Positions 20,354-30,484 of a stretch of DNA of 64,000 bases are shown here, piece after piece. The notes beneath the pieces were generated by a model. It made no database searches and was not told the DNA's origin. It saw only the letters and a program-made list of their open reading frames with translations. The DNA comes from Psychrobacter sp. P11F6 (GTDB taxonomy: Bacteria; Pseudomonadota; Gammaproteobacteria; Pseudomonadales; Moraxellaceae): NCBI RefSeq assembly GCF_001435295.1, contig NZ_CM003594.1, positions 2,418,001 to 2,482,000 on the forward strand, written 5' to 3'. The position numbers and the translations under genes were made by a program. The number at the start of each line of letters is the position of its first letter. The first letter of the stretch is position 1.

Positions 20354-21040
20354 ATGAAAAAATCTATAAGCAGCCGCGAGCATAGGAACAATCATAAGAG
20401 CAAAAATATAGCTGCGGGCGACGTGCGGATCATTGGTGGTCAGTTTAAACGCCGTGTTGTACGTTTTATTGACGCAGAGGGTCTACGTCCGACCCCAGAT
20501 CGCTTGCGAGAGACGCTGTTTAGCTGGCTACTTGCTGATATTTATGGCGCTTATGTGCTTGATAGCTGTGCTGGTAGTGGTGTCTTAGGTTTTGAAGCAC
20601 TGTCTCGTGGTGCCGCGCACGCAACCTTTATCGAAATAAATCCTGCGCAAAGTAATATGCTGCGTCAAAGTGCTGAACAGTTGCATCTGAGCACTGATAC
20701 CCATCAAATTATCCAAGGCACTGCAGAAAGAGTATTGATGCAAGAGCAGATTGTTCCGCGCCCTTTTAATATTGTATTTATCGATCCACCGTATGCTCAA
20801 GATCTGTGGCAACCTATTTTAATAGCACTGATTACCCAGTCGTTAATTGATAGTGCAACACTGATTTATCTAGAAGCAGATAAAGATTTAGAAAGCCAAT
20901 TGAAACAACTGGAAGAGACGCTTAATAAAAATCCAGATATCCAATCAGGTACTATTCAGCAAATAATCCGCTTTGAATGTGTGAAACAGACCAAGGTTGG
21001 ACAAGTTGTTGCTGGACTTTATCGTTTATCATCGTCATAA
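20354..21040 (+). CDS. rsmD: 16S rRNA (guanine966-N2)-methyltransferase RsmD
   Basis: 228 residues. The N-terminal signature VRIIGGQFKRRVVRF then LRPTPDRLRETLFSWL (near residues 25-60), the SAM-binding motif VLDSCAGSGVLGFEALSRGA, and the catalytic motif FIDPPYAQD are all present. It methylates G966 of 16S rRNA on assembled 30S precursors. The first 22 residues are a basic extension. It is closely spaced behind mrdA and may be co-transcribed with it. Confidence 0.95.
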   Translation: MKKSISSREHRNNHKSKNIAAGDVRIIGGQFKRRVVRFIDAEGLRPTPDRLRETLFSWLLADIYGAYVLDSCAGSGVLGFEALSRGAAHATFIEINPAQSNMLRQSAEQLHLSTDTHQIIQGTAERVLMQEQIVPRPFNIVFIDPPYAQDLWQPILIALITQSLIDSATLIYLEADKDLESQLKQLEETLNKNPDIQSGTIQQIIRFECVKQTKVGQVVAGLYRLSSS

Positions 21041-21151
21041 TTGTCGGGTTAATGCCTGCCATTAACAAATTTTACAAATGTTTAGAACCGCTAAAAACTG
21101 GCCAACGCTGCAGTTTAATGTATATAAGGCGAAAATAAACCCCAATGCAGC

Positions 21152-21180
21152 TTGCAAGCGTAGGCACTACTGCTTATAAT
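21152..21180 (+). promoter_or_regulatory. Sigma-70 promoter of rplM-rpsI
   Basis: TTGCAA at 21152-21157, a 17-base spacer, and TATAAT at 21175-21180. It lies 70 bases upstream of rplM, leaving room for a structured leader. Confidence 0.8.
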
Positions 21181-21194
21181 GTGCAGTCTGTTTT

Positions 21195-21225
21195 TTGAGA
21201 GCCCCGTTCCCAGCTAAACTCTCAA
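21195..21225 (+). promoter_or_regulatory. rplM leader hairpin
   Basis: TTGAGAG at 21195-21201 pairs perfectly with CTCTCAA at 21219-21225 around a 17-base loop, within the 5' leader just before rplM. Ribosomal-protein operons are often autoregulated at such leaders; binding by L13 here is an inference. Confidence 0.45.
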
Positions 21226-21250
21226 CGAATTCTAATTTTAAGGTTTTATC

Positions 21251-21679
21251 ATGAAAACACTTAGTGCAAAACCAGCTGAAGTGACCCATGACTGGTATGT
21301 CGTAGATGCTGACGGCAAAACCCTTGGTCGCTTAGCCACTCAAATCGCTAGTCGCTTACGTGGCAAGCATAAGCCTTCTTTTACGCCGCACGTTGACACT
21401 GGTGACTTCATTGTTGTCATCAATGCTGATAAAATCACGGTAACGGGTAAAAAAGCGCAAGATAAAAAATACTATCGTCACAGTGGCTACCCAGGTGGTA
21501 TCAAGGAAACCAACTTCAGTAAGTTGCTTGCACATAAGCCTGAAGATGTTCTACACAAAGCAGTTAAGGGTATGCTTCCAAAGGGCCCTCTTGGCTATGC
21601 GATGATCAAGAAGCTGAAGCTATATGCGGGTACTGAACATCCACATACTGCACAGCAACCTAAAGAACTAGACATCTAA
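21251..21679 (+). CDS. rplM: 50S ribosomal protein L13
   Basis: 142 residues, the standard length. The opening [20 protein letters not shown], the central [19 protein letters not shown] and the [20 protein letters not shown] segment are hallmark L13 sequences. An early assembly protein of the large subunit. It is paired with rpsI, 10 bases downstream, as in most bacteria. Confidence 0.99.
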   Translation: MKTLSAKPAEVTHDWYVVDADGKTLGRLATQIASRLRGKHKPSFTPHVDTGDFIVVINADKITVTGKKAQDKKYYRHSGYPGGIKETNFSKLLAHKPEDVLHKAVKGMLPKGPLGYAMIKKLKLYAGTEHPHTAQQPKELDI

Positions 21680-21689
21680 GGATATACTT

Positions 21690-22076
21690 ATGGAACGCAA
21701 TTACGGAACTGGTCGCCGCAAGACGTCTACTGCTCGTGTCTTTTTAGCTAAAGGTACTGGTAGCATCGTTGTTAACGGTAAGCCACTTGATGAGTATTTT
21801 AGCCGTGAAACTTCACGTATGGTTGTTCGTCAGCCTCTAGAATTACTTGACTCACCTACTGCTTATGACCTATACATCACTGTAAAAGGTGGCGGTATTA
21901 GTGGTCAAGCTGGCGCAATCCGTCACGGCATCACGCGTGCATTGATTGAGCTAAACGAAGCCAACAAACCTGCACTAAAAGCAGCTGGCTTTGTTACTCG
22001 TGACTCACGTCAAGTTGAACGTAAGAAATTGGGTCTACGTAAAGCACGTAAACGTCCACAATTCTCGAAACGTTAA
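21690..22076 (+). CDS. rpsI: 30S ribosomal protein S9
   Basis: 128 residues. It opens with [15 protein letters not shown] and ends with the conserved basic tail [13 protein letters not shown], whose final residues reach the decoding centre and contact P-site tRNA. Second gene of the rplM operon; AAGGATATACTT precedes the ATG. A strong terminator follows. Confidence 0.99.
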   Translation: MERNYGTGRRKTSTARVFLAKGTGSIVVNGKPLDEYFSRETSRMVVRQPLELLDSPTAYDLYITVKGGGISGQAGAIRHGITRALIELNEANKPALKAAGFVTRDSRQVERKKLGLRKARKRPQFSKR

Positions 22077-22159
22077 TCAAAGCTATCTCTTATCTTTTTA
22101 CGGCTGTTGTCTTTATCTCAGAGCGACAGTCATAATATTAAAGAAAAGAGTAGATTTGC

Positions 22160-22198
22160 AAAACCTTATAAGCTGTCCGCAGCTTATAAGGTTTTTTT
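22160..22198 (+). terminator. Terminator of the rplM-rpsI operon
   Basis: A very stable hairpin, AAACCTTATAAGCT pairing with AGCTTATAAGGTTT around GTCCGC, followed by seven T. Confidence 0.95.
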
Positions 22199-22307
22199 AT
22201 GGCTGATGACTTTTGCATTTGCTCATGATTTTGTGCGTAACTCACCTTGCAAAGCAATGCTGACTACCCCATCATGATGATAACTTTTCATTATTAGTAA
22301 CAATTTT

Positions 22308-23399
22308 ATGAAAGCGCCTGAACAATACGACCCCAGCAAACCACCTACCAAAAGCAGCCTGCCACCGCCAAGTACGCAGCAGCCTGCTAAGTCCCCAGCG
22401 ATACCTGCTGGCATGCCAACGATTACCCAAAATCATAAGCGCACAGCACCCATAGAAAAAAAGCCTTTTCAATGGCAGTTTTTGTTGCCTAAATATTGGG
22501 GCATTTGGCTATTGGCAGCAATGATCTTACCCATCATATATTTGCCACTACGTTGGCAGTTTTGGCTGGGACGTCAGCTGGGCATATTTATCTATAAAAT
22601 AGTAGGCTCACGTCGGCGTGATACGCTTATCAATTTGAAACTGGCTTTTCCAGAAAAGCCAGACGTCGAGCGCGAATTGATGGCAAAACAAGTCTTTGTC
22701 AATCAATGCATTGGTGTGTTTGAAACTTTATGTGCTTGGTATCGTCCAAATGTTTTTACTCGTACCGTTTCAATTTCGGGATTACAGCACGTTGTCAATG
22801 CACAGAATGAGGGTCGTCCTGTCATTTTACTGGGCGCTCATTATACTATGCTTGATCTGGGCGGCATGCTCTGTACGCAATTTTTTCCGATGGATGGGAT
22901 GTATCGTCCGCAGAATAACGCGCTACTTGATTGGTTTGTTTATAATGGTCGTGCCAGTATTCTCAGCAAGCAAATAGCCAGTCGTGACATGCGCAGTTTT
23001 ATTGAGTCAATTAAAGCCGGTCACGTGATTTGGTACTCACCTGACCAAGATTATGGTCTAAAACAAGGCGTCATGGCACCATTCTTTGGTGTGCCAGCAG
23101 CGACTATTACAGCATCACGGCGCATGGCAAAATTGGGTGACAAGGCACATCCACCCGCATTAATGGCGCTGCATACTTACCGGCAGACACCAGATAGTTT
23201 ACCCAAAGGCAAACGCCCGCACTATCATTTAACGATTACCCCAGAAATTCAAAACTATCCAAGTAACGATGAATTGGCTGATGCGACGCGAGTCAATGAG
23301 TTGCTAGAGGGATTGATTCGTATTGATCCCACTCAGTGGATGTGGTTCCATCGTCGTTTCAAAAATGGTCCTGATGGTCGTACTGACATCTATAAGTAA
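22308..23399 (+). CDS. LpxL/LpxM-type lipid A acyltransferase
   Basis: 363 residues. A Pro/Ser/Gln-rich cytosolic extension of about 55 residues (PSKPPTKSSLPPPSTQQPAK) precedes a membrane anchor (WGIWLLAAMILPIIYLPL) and the lysophospholipid acyltransferase domain. The catalytic H-x4-D is GAHYTMLDLGG (near residue 178), and WYSPDQDYG near 247 is the second conserved motif. It transfers a secondary acyl chain (lauroyl or similar) onto Kdo2-lipid IVA at the inner membrane. Whether it is the LpxL or LpxM equivalent cannot be told from sequence by eye. The Pro-rich extension is unusual against E. coli LpxL. Confidence 0.85.
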   Translation: MKAPEQYDPSKPPTKSSLPPPSTQQPAKSPAIPAGMPTITQNHKRTAPIEKKPFQWQFLLPKYWGIWLLAAMILPIIYLPLRWQFWLGRQLGIFIYKIVGSRRRDTLINLKLAFPEKPDVERELMAKQVFVNQCIGVFETLCAWYRPNVFTRTVSISGLQHVVNAQNEGRPVILLGAHYTMLDLGGMLCTQFFPMDGMYRPQNNALLDWFVYNGRASILSKQIASRDMRSFIESIKAGHVIWYSPDQDYGLKQGVMAPFFGVPAATITASRRMAKLGDKAHPPALMALHTYRQTPDSLPKGKRPHYHLTITPEIQNYPSNDELADATRVNELLEGLIRIDPTQWMWFHRRFKNGPDGRTDIYK

Positions 23400-23554
23400 G
23401 CGTGTATTGCTACGAAAAAGCGCCAAAAAATTTGCTATACTTTGCAGCTTATATTTTTTATATTACCTACATATAAATAACAATGAATTTATAATAAATT
23501 GAAAAACGAAACTTTTATAAATAAAACCTTGATGAACCAAATAATGGATTTACC

Positions 23555-24655
23555 ATGAATAACACTCATATTTCTGATAACCAAAGTTCTGACAACCAAG
23601 CTCCTGATCACTCAACGCAAGCCAAGCGCATTTTGACGGGCATCAAACCGACGGGTACCTTACATTTAGGAAATTACGTTGGCGCGATTCGCCCAGCCAT
23701 TCAGTCTATCCAAAACAGTGATGACGAAGCATTCTTTTTTTTAGCAGATTACCATGGCATTATCGGCTGTTATGATCCTGCTATTATTCATGAATCGACC
23801 AAAGCCATTGCAGCGACTTGGCTTGCCTGTGGTCTGGATCCTGAGCGCGTCACTTTTTACCGTCAATCAGATGTGCCGGAAATACCAGAGCTTGCTTGGA
23901 TTTTGAACTGCTCATGTGCCAAAGGTTTAATGAATCGTGCTCATGCTTACAAAGCAGCTGTCGATATTAATATGAAAAAAGAAGACGTCGATCCTGATCA
24001 AGGTATTAATATGGGGTTGTTTGGCTACCCTGTACTCATGGCAGCAGACATCTTGATGTTTAATGCCACACATGTACCTGTCGGTCGCGACCAAATTCAG
24101 CATGTCGAAATGGCACGTGATATTGCTGGTACCTTTAACCATCGCTATAAAACGCTCTTTACCTTACCATCTGCCGTTGTAGATGACGATATCCCATTAC
24201 TAACGGGTTTGGATGGTCGCAAAATGAGCAAGAGCTATGGCAATACCATTCCGCTATTTGGTGATTCTAATCCGCAAGTCAGTGCCGAAAAACAGATGCA
24301 TAAAGCCATCATGAAAATTGTGACCAACTCACAACTGCCTTCCGAGCCAAAAGACCCTGACGATTCGGCTATTTTTGAGATTTATAAAGCCTTTGCTACT
24401 CCTACAGAAATTGCTGATATGCGCGCGCAGTTTGCCGCTGGTATCGGCTGGGGCGATGCCAAGCAAGCCCTGTTTGAGAAAATAAATACGGAAATAGCAC
24501 CCTTCCGCGCGCGTTATGAGCATCTTATGGCTAACCCAAAAGAGCTAGAAGAAATCTTACAAATGGGTGCAGAAAAAGCCCGTCGTCATAGCCGTAAGCA
24601 ATTAGATAAGACTCGTCGTGCGATTGGTATCCGTCCACTTGCCAAAATTAAATAA
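23555..24655 (+). CDS. trpS: Tryptophanyl-tRNA synthetase
   Basis: A 366-residue class I synthetase that charges tRNA-Trp. The HIGH-equivalent is [11 protein letters not shown] (near residue 33) and the KMSKS motif is [10 protein letters not shown] (near 223). The substrate-pocket stretch [13 protein letters not shown] is intact. The first 24 residues are a polar, Asn/Ser/Asp-rich extension not needed for catalysis. It begins a run with scpA and scpB. Confidence 0.97.
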   Translation: MNNTHISDNQSSDNQAPDHSTQAKRILTGIKPTGTLHLGNYVGAIRPAIQSIQNSDDEAFFFLADYHGIIGCYDPAIIHESTKAIAATWLACGLDPERVTFYRQSDVPEIPELAWILNCSCAKGLMNRAHAYKAAVDINMKKEDVDPDQGINMGLFGYPVLMAADILMFNATHVPVGRDQIQHVEMARDIAGTFNHRYKTLFTLPSAVVDDDIPLLTGLDGRKMSKSYGNTIPLFGDSNPQVSAEKQMHKAIMKIVTNSQLPSEPKDPDDSAIFEIYKAFATPTEIADMRAQFAAGIGWGDAKQALFEKINTEIAPFRARYEHLMANPKELEEILQMGAEKARRHSRKQLDKTRRAIGIRPLAKIK

Positions 24656-24690
24656 TCATTTGATTATGTTAGCCAAGATGGATATTAAGC

Positions 24691-25620
24691 GTGCAGACTA
24701 AGCTAAAAAATGAACAAGCGGCTTTACCAAAAGCCGCTCTTCTTCTAACTCTACCTCAAGCCTCTGATTCTTTAGATACTAAGCGCGCACAAGACGGCTC
24801 ATTTATTAATGATATGTCTTTGCGCATTTACCAGACATCCGTACAACATCTACCAGAAGATCTCTATGTGCCGCCGCAAGCCTTTGCCATTTGGCTTGAG
24901 CAGTTTGCCGGACCATTAGATTTCTTGCTATATTTGGTCAAAAAAAATAATGTTGATCTGACCCAAATGCCGATACTACCCATAACGGAGCAGTATTTGG
25001 CTTACATCAGCGAATTAGATACCGAGCATTTTGAATTGGCAGGCGATTATCTGTTGATGGCGTCCACGTTGATTGCCATTAAAACCGAGCTGTTGCTGCC
25101 CAAGCCTGAAACTCCCAGCGATGAGCGTGATCCAAAAGCAGAACTGATTGAGCGCCTTGAAGAATATGCGCAAATCAAAGTAGCAAGTCAACGCTTAGAT
25201 AATCTGGTGCGTCTTGAGCGCGATGTGTTTTTGGCCATGGTCAGTATGCCCGGTCAAGACGTCATGAATGCGGAATTACCTAGCTATTCGCCAAACCTTT
25301 TGATTGACAGCCTATTTAAAATGCAACTGCAGCCCGATTATCAAATGCATACCATCAAAGTCGATGCTGTTCCTCTTGCTGATCGTATTGCCAGTATTAG
25401 CCGACAGCTCAGTACGGATGGCGAGCACTCTTTTTATGAGCTACTAGATAAAACACAAGGTAAAATAGGTGTGGTTGTCAGCTTCGTCGCCATACTAGAG
25501 CTGATAAAACGACAGTTGGTTGGTATCGTAAATACTGATTTAAAAAGTCATCCTACTACTGACAATAATGATGCTGAAGACCGTCATACTAAACCCTTAA
25601 CGTTACAGTGGTTGGCATAG
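24691..25620 (+). CDS. scpA: Segregation and condensation protein A
   Basis: 309 residues from a GTG at 24691. The kleisin signature lies in FAGPLDFLLYLVKKNNVDLTQ (near residues 70-93, including the conserved GPLD), with ITEQYLAYI and the C-terminal winged helix (FYELLDKTQGKIGVVVSFVAILEL) following. ScpA bridges the two SMC heads together with ScpB. The first 60 residues are a less conserved extension. scpB follows 68 bases downstream. Confidence 0.93.
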   Translation: MQTKLKNEQAALPKAALLLTLPQASDSLDTKRAQDGSFINDMSLRIYQTSVQHLPEDLYVPPQAFAIWLEQFAGPLDFLLYLVKKNNVDLTQMPILPITEQYLAYISELDTEHFELAGDYLLMASTLIAIKTELLLPKPETPSDERDPKAELIERLEEYAQIKVASQRLDNLVRLERDVFLAMVSMPGQDVMNAELPSYSPNLLIDSLFKMQLQPDYQMHTIKVDAVPLADRIASISRQLSTDGEHSFYELLDKTQGKIGVVVSFVAILELIKRQLVGIVNTDLKSHPTTDNNDAEDRHTKPLTLQWLA

Positions 25621-25687
25621 TTATTATCCACCTGTCTATTCCTATAAATATCGATACACATCATCATTTAAAAAGAGTCGCTTTCTA

Positions 25688-26302
25688 ATGACAGATACTG
25701 ACAATACCAAGCAAGATCATGACAAACCATCCTCATTATCTACCGCTTTACTGTCATTGACCGACGAGCAGCGACAGCATCTAGAAGACTTAAGCAAGCA
25801 TATCGAAGTGCTATTACATGCGTCAGAAGCGCCCCTAACCGCCACTGTCTTAAGAAAACACCTGTCTTTAACGGCTAAAGAGCTAACACAGGTTTTGGCG
25901 CTACTAAGACAGCGCTTAGATATGGGCGTGCTAAGCTTGCACGAAACTGCCAGCGGTTATCGACTGCAAGTCGCGAATAACTATAGTGCTTTAATTCAAC
26001 GCGTCTTCCCGCAGCGCCAAGAACGCCTGAGCCAAGCCTTACTTGAGACGCTTAGTGTGATTGCTTACAAGCAGCCAGTGACTCGTAGCGACATAGAGCA
26101 CGTGCGCGGTGTGACGCTATCAAGCAATATACTGCGTCAACTATTTGATAAAGGCTGGATTGAAGAGAAAGGTTACAAAGAAACCTTGGGTCGCCCAGCA
26201 TTGCTACAGACCACGCCACAATTTTTAGATGCATTTGGACTGAGTGAGTTGAGCGAGTTGCCACCGATGCCAGATATCAGCGCCATCAAAGCGATGTCTT
26301 AA
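25688..26302 (+). CDS. scpB: Segregation and condensation protein B
   Basis: 204 residues with the two tandem winged-helix domains of ScpB. The segment LLETLSVIAYKQPVTRSDIEHVRGV (family core, here given in part) and GRPALLQTTPQFLDAFGL near the end are diagnostic. It binds the ScpA linker within the SMC-ScpAB condensin. Co-transcription with scpA and perhaps trpS is likely from orientation and spacing; a terminator follows about 90 bases later. Confidence 0.94.
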   Translation: MTDTDNTKQDHDKPSSLSTALLSLTDEQRQHLEDLSKHIEVLLHASEAPLTATVLRKHLSLTAKELTQVLALLRQRLDMGVLSLHETASGYRLQVANNYSALIQRVFPQRQERLSQALLETLSVIAYKQPVTRSDIEHVRGVTLSSNILRQLFDKGWIEEKGYKETLGRPALLQTTPQFLDAFGLSELSELPPMPDISAIKAMS

Positions 26303-26392
26303 GCCTTTAGAGCGTGAAGCCTTTAAAAATCATTAAGCAATTAAAACGTAGTATAGAAGAGATTTAGCATTATTCTCCAGAGAATCTTTATT

Positions 26393-26431
26393 CAAAAAAA
26401 AGACAGACCGCATAGGATCTGTCTTTTTTAT
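26393..26431. terminator. Terminator between scpB and lolA
   Basis: AAAGACAGA pairs with TCTGTCTTT, flanked by A-run and T-run. It serves scpB on plus and may serve lolA on minus. Confidence 0.8.
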
Positions 26432-26486
26432 TTAATCAATAAAGTCTTTAATTGATCTTTAATAATTGGCTCTTGCTAACGGCCTA

Positions 26487-27176
26487 TTATTGATTGATAA
26501 CATCAACGCCTTTTGGTGGCGTAAACTTAAACTGACTGCTACTGATGCTTGGGTTTAGTTTGATACTACTGAATTTGATGGAAGTAGTTTGACCAAGGCT
26601 ATCATTTAGTACCATCATTACTGGCTTACCACCGCTAAAACTCATTGATAAACTCTTAAAGCTGGCACTGTCTGATTTTGGGTACAGCACATAGTAATTT
26701 TTATTATCATATGGCTGGGTAATTTTGAAATTCTTGTCAATTTGGCTTGGGTCGCCTGATAACAGCAGTGCTGGTGTATTACCAACTTGGCTGTCAACGT
26801 TTTGCTTGGTCGCTTGTTCTAAATCCTTGTCATAAACCCACATGGAGTTACCATTAGCGACGATCAGTTGCTGTGATGGCGACTTTGTTTCCCAGCGGAA
26901 ATTATTTGGGCGTTGTACACTCATCGTACCCGTAAAAGTACCACTGTTGGCACCTTTGGTCGTTTGGCTAAAGTTAGCCGTCATGCTTTTGGTATTTGTC
27001 AGCAGCTTGTTTAAACGTTTGGCAGCGGTCAAATTATCAGCTGGTGCAGCAGTAGCTGATTGTGTCAATACCATCATCGGGGCTGCGACACCAAGCGATG
27101 TCATTAATACACCAGCTAAAGCACCGCTCATCATTTTTTGTTTTAAAGTTGTTTTGTTGGTTAATAAAGTCATCAT
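26487..27176 (-). CDS. lolA: Outer-membrane lipoprotein carrier LolA
   Basis: 229 residues. A long signal peptide (to about residue 44, ending ATAAPA) is followed by the LolA fold: MTANFSQTTKGANSGTFTG, the conserved RPNNFRWE, SMWVYDKDLEQATKQ, and TSIKFSSIKLNPSI. LolA carries lipoproteins across the periplasm from LolCDE to LolB. GAGAGGAT precedes the ATG. Single gene on the minus strand. Confidence 0.93.
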   Translation of the reverse strand: MMTLLTNKTTLKQKMMSGALAGVLMTSLGVAAPMMVLTQSATAAPADNLTAAKRLNKLLTNTKSMTANFSQTTKGANSGTFTGTMSVQRPNNFRWETKSPSQQLIVANGNSMWVYDKDLEQATKQNVDSQVGNTPALLLSGDPSQIDKNFKITQPYDNKNYYVLYPKSDSASFKSLSMSFSGGKPVMMVLNDSLGQTTSIKFSSIKLNPSISSSQFKFTPPKGVDVINQ

Positions 27177-27626
27177 AAATCCTCTCTAAAAATGCATAAT
27201 CGCTTAAAAATTGTCGCTTTAAAATAAGACATCTTATTAAAATTTTTGTTTTCCATAAATATTTATCTAGCCACCATAAAATAGCTGCTAATAAACCATG
27301 ACGACAGTGTGCCAGTTTTTTTATTACACGCCTAGTCATGATTTGCAATCTTTACTACCGCTGCCATACACGCTTGTAACTACTCTTTTGACCATTATTG
27401 TGATCATAAGTGGCTACACAATAATAAACCGCATGGATGGTGATTTTTTTGACTATTCATTATTTTCTAACGTTATTTACTAATATTGTTTATCAGCATA
27501 AAGCCAATTTAGTATCCATAACCACTACGAAAATAACTAAAAAAAGCCCCTACTACCAAACGGTAATAGAGGCTTTTTAGTCATCGGATTATTTTAGTCT
27601 TTGACTAAAACAACCTAGATGGGCAA
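27177..27626. other. Intergenic region between lolA and rpmA
   Basis: 450 AT-rich bases with no credible gene. Contains the rpmA terminator (27541-27580) and presumably the lolA promoter. Nothing else recognised. Confidence 0.5.
27541..27580 (-). terminator. Terminator of rplU-rpmA
   Basis: On minus, AAGCCTCTATTACC pairs with GGTAGTAGGGGCTT and is followed by a T-run. Confidence 0.85.
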
Positions 27627-27884
27627 TTATGCGCTTTCAACCATTACATAACGACGGTTGAACTTACCTTTGGTCGCAAACTTTACCACACCGTCATTCA
27701 GTGCAAATAAAGTATGATCACGACCCATGCCAACGCCTTCGCCTGCGTGGAATTCTGTACCACGTTGACGAACGATGATGTTACCAGCTGTGATAGCTTG
27801 GCCACCAAAGATTTTAACGCCTAGCATTTTTGGGTTTGAATCACGACCATTACGGCTTGAACCGGCAGCTTTCTTATGTGCCAT
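27627..27884 (-). CDS. rpmA: 50S ribosomal protein L27
   Basis: 85 residues. Opens [19 protein letters not shown] with the N-terminal tail that reaches the peptidyl-transferase centre, followed by [20 protein letters not shown]. No N-terminal cleavage extension of the Firmicutes type. Second gene after rplU, 91 bases downstream. Confidence 0.99.
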   Translation of the reverse strand: MAHKKAAGSSRNGRDSNPKMLGVKIFGGQAITAGNIIVRQRGTEFHAGEGVGMGRDHTLFALNDGVVKFATKGKFNRRYVMVESA

Positions 27885-27975
27885 GGGAAAATCTCCTTGT
27901 TAATTTGACTTATCGCTGATGCGATAACTCTTAAGCATTTAGTGCACTATTTAGCAGTAATTGCTAAGTGGATAA

Positions 27976-28287
27976 TTAGGCATTAATAGCTTTGATTTTT
28001 AACAAGGTATACCATTGGCGGTGACCTTGCTCTTTGTGATAATGCTTACGACGGTTGTGCTTAACGATACGGATTTTTTCGCCGCGACCATGTTCAACCA
28101 CTTCAACTTCAACGCTAGCACCTTCAACGATAGGCTGACCGATTTTGACAGTTTCGCCGTCAACAATCATCAATACATCTTCGAATTTAATTGTTGCGCC
28201 AGTTTCTGCTTTTAGTAGTTCAACTTTAAGCAACTCATCGACAACTACACGGTGCTGTTTACCACCAGTTTTGATTACTGCGTACAT
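27976..28287 (-). CDS. rplU: 50S ribosomal protein L21
   Basis: 103 residues, standard length. [15 protein letters not shown] at the start and [19 protein letters not shown] near the end are diagnostic. First gene of rplU-rpmA, divergent from ispB, the same order as in E. coli. Confidence 0.99.
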   Translation of the reverse strand: MYAVIKTGGKQHRVVVDELLKVELLKAETGATIKFEDVLMIVDGETVKIGQPIVEGASVEVEVVEHGRGEKIRIVKHNRRKHYHKEQGHRQWYTLLKIKAINA

Positions 28288-28838
28288 TGTATGACTCCGT
28301 TTAACCCGTGTGCCGTGGCTGATGTTATACCAACGCTTTTACGACGAACACGACAGGGAAAAATTAAAGGCAAGATTTTACGGCTTTTTGCTCATAAAAG
28401 CAAGCCGTCTATCTCACTTGTTTGACTGGTTTTTGTAAGGCAGTTACACGAATAACCACCTCACTTTTTATTATATCTACTGCTGATTAGGAGCACATCT
28501 AAGATGCTACTCCAACAAAAAAACACTATATAATAATAGCGGCTATTATAACTTATATAATCAGCGACTTACAGCCTTTTATACATCTCTTAAAGGACCT
28601 TAGATATCGCCGATAAATGACCATTAATTCTAATGAAGTTTCAGCCAATTTTTACAGTTTTTATATCAATTTCTATATATAGTAAATCTTATATGAAAGA
28701 TAGGCGCGATGTTTTAGGCACGTTTTAACCCACAATCTAAAGGCATAGCTATGCTATTATAGAAAATAATGCCTTACCTATCTATAAAACTAAGGCTATA
28801 AAAAATTCTCTTTATTCTTATTAATATGACTATTTATT
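28288..28838. other. Divergent intergenic region between rplU and ispB
   Basis: 551 bases, strongly AT-rich, no open gene. It must hold both promoters. A TATAAT reads on minus near 28470, but no convincing -35 partner was found. Otherwise nothing recognised. Confidence 0.5.
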
Positions 28839-29864
28839 ATGACCAGCATCCCTTCACATAAAACAGATTCAATGACTCAATCAACGCCTAATTATGCTGA
28901 TATCCAAAGTATCGTGGCGGATGATTTTGAGATTATGGACAAGCAAGTATTTGGTAGTCTTAATTCCAAAGTTCAGCTGGTAATGAGCGTCTCACAGCAT
29001 GTAATTAATGCTGGTGGTAAGCGAATGCGCCCGCTGATTACCTTGTTATGTGCACGCATGTTTGAGGACAAGCCCTCAGAAAAAGCCATGCATCTAGCCG
29101 CTATTACTGAAATGCTGCATACAGCGACCTTGGTTCATGACGATGTGATTGATGAGTCAGGACAGCGCCGTGGTAAGCCAACTGCTAATGCCACTTGGGA
29201 TAATGCCACCGCGGTACTAGTCGGTGACTATCTGATTGCTCGCGCCTTTAATTTATTAGTTGGCTTCCAAAGCCTGCCACTGTTGCAAGTATTCTCAGAT
29301 GGCACCTGCGATATCGCTGAAGGCGAAGTATTGCAGCTCCAGCATCAGCACAACCCTGCCGCGACAGAAGAGGATTACTTGCGCATTATTGACGGTAAAA
29401 CCTCGCGGCTGTTTATGATGGCGACTCAAGGCGCTGCAATTTTACAAGACAGAATAGAGCATATGCAGGCTTTAGGCGATTTTGGTCAGCACTTTGGCAA
29501 TGCTTTTCAAATTATCGATGATGTACTCGACTATAGTGGTGATAGTGAGGTAATGGGCAAAAACCTAGGAGACGACCTTGCTGAAGGCAAGCCAACCCTA
29601 CCGACCATCAAAGCGCTTGAGCTGCTAAAAGACAACGATGCCGAAGGCTATGAGCAGTTGCGTGTCGCTGTACAAACTGGAAAGACACCGAACGCTGAAC
29701 AACTTATTGAGTTAGTGCGCCGCTCAGGATCATTAGATTACTGTAAGCAGCGGGCTTGGGAAGAAACCAAGCTGGCGCAACAAGCACTGAGTACGTTACC
29801 TGACAATCGTTATCGCACAGGCTTATATCAATTGACTGAATTGGCTAGCGCACGCTTGCTGTAG
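28839..29864 (+). CDS. ispB: Octaprenyl diphosphate synthase (IspB-type)
   Basis: 341 residues, a trans-prenyltransferase that makes the long isoprenoid side chain of ubiquinone. The first Asp-rich motif is LVHDDVIDESGQRRGK (near residue 98) and the second is IIDDVLDYSGD (near 227); GGKRMRPLITLL is also conserved. The residue pattern before the first motif (MLHTATL) fits a long-chain synthase. The ATG at 28872 (MTQSTPNY) is an alternative start; neither has a clear ribosome binding site. Confidence 0.93.
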   Translation: MTSIPSHKTDSMTQSTPNYADIQSIVADDFEIMDKQVFGSLNSKVQLVMSVSQHVINAGGKRMRPLITLLCARMFEDKPSEKAMHLAAITEMLHTATLVHDDVIDESGQRRGKPTANATWDNATAVLVGDYLIARAFNLLVGFQSLPLLQVFSDGTCDIAEGEVLQLQHQHNPAATEEDYLRIIDGKTSRLFMMATQGAAILQDRIEHMQALGDFGQHFGNAFQIIDDVLDYSGDSEVMGKNLGDDLAEGKPTLPTIKALELLKDNDAEGYEQLRVAVQTGKTPNAEQLIELVRRSGSLDYCKQRAWEETKLAQQALSTLPDNRYRTGLYQLTELASARLL

Positions 29865-30484
29865 TCAGTATCGTCATAACAGCTGTCAATACTTGCGGCT
29901 AGCAGCCATTAGCTGTTGGTAAAGACCATTAATGAGTAATTGTGTTAATGGTCACAGTTAATAGTTGCTAAAGTTTTTGTTTTGTTGACAAACCTTATTT
30001 ATCGTTGGTTAAAGACCTTACAGCCTATATGGATATGCTATTTTCACAAAAGTTTACAATTATTTCTCATTGACCGTTGTATGACTGTACATTAGCTGTT
30101 AATGAAGATGGCGCTTGCCATGACAGCATTTAATGCATTCACAAAAGCTGATATTACGATTTCTAACCATAAATCCTGCGCTCAACTACTTGACTGTGGG
30201 GTTATCCCGATAGTTTATAATTACTCGTTAACTTTACTAATCAAGGTTGTGGTTTGGCTACAGCTTTGATGCTTAAGATTCTTAAACCGATATTTGATAC
30301 TTATATCGCTATTAGAGGTTCTAATAGTGATGTTTGGCTAAATTCATATTATTAAGAACAAACTTAGCCGAGAAAGTAAAGATCATTAGAATCAACACTC
30401 ATTTTTATATTCAATACGCTTAGATTTATTGATAAACTTTTTATACTGTCATTACTTATTTTATACCTATTGCCGAGGACATTG
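29865..30484. other. Long intergenic region upstream of the RND operon
   Basis: 620 bases with no credible gene. A TTGACT (30190-30195) and TATAAT (30216-30221) pair has a 20-base spacer, too long for a good promoter. No tandem or palindromic operator is obvious and no TetR/MarR gene is adjacent, so pump regulation is probably in trans. Confidence 0.5.

Noticed and set aside
30190..30221. Promoter of the RND operon with TTGACT and TATAAT
   Set aside because: The spacer is 20 bases, too long for an efficient sigma-70 promoter, so it is not listed as a feature.
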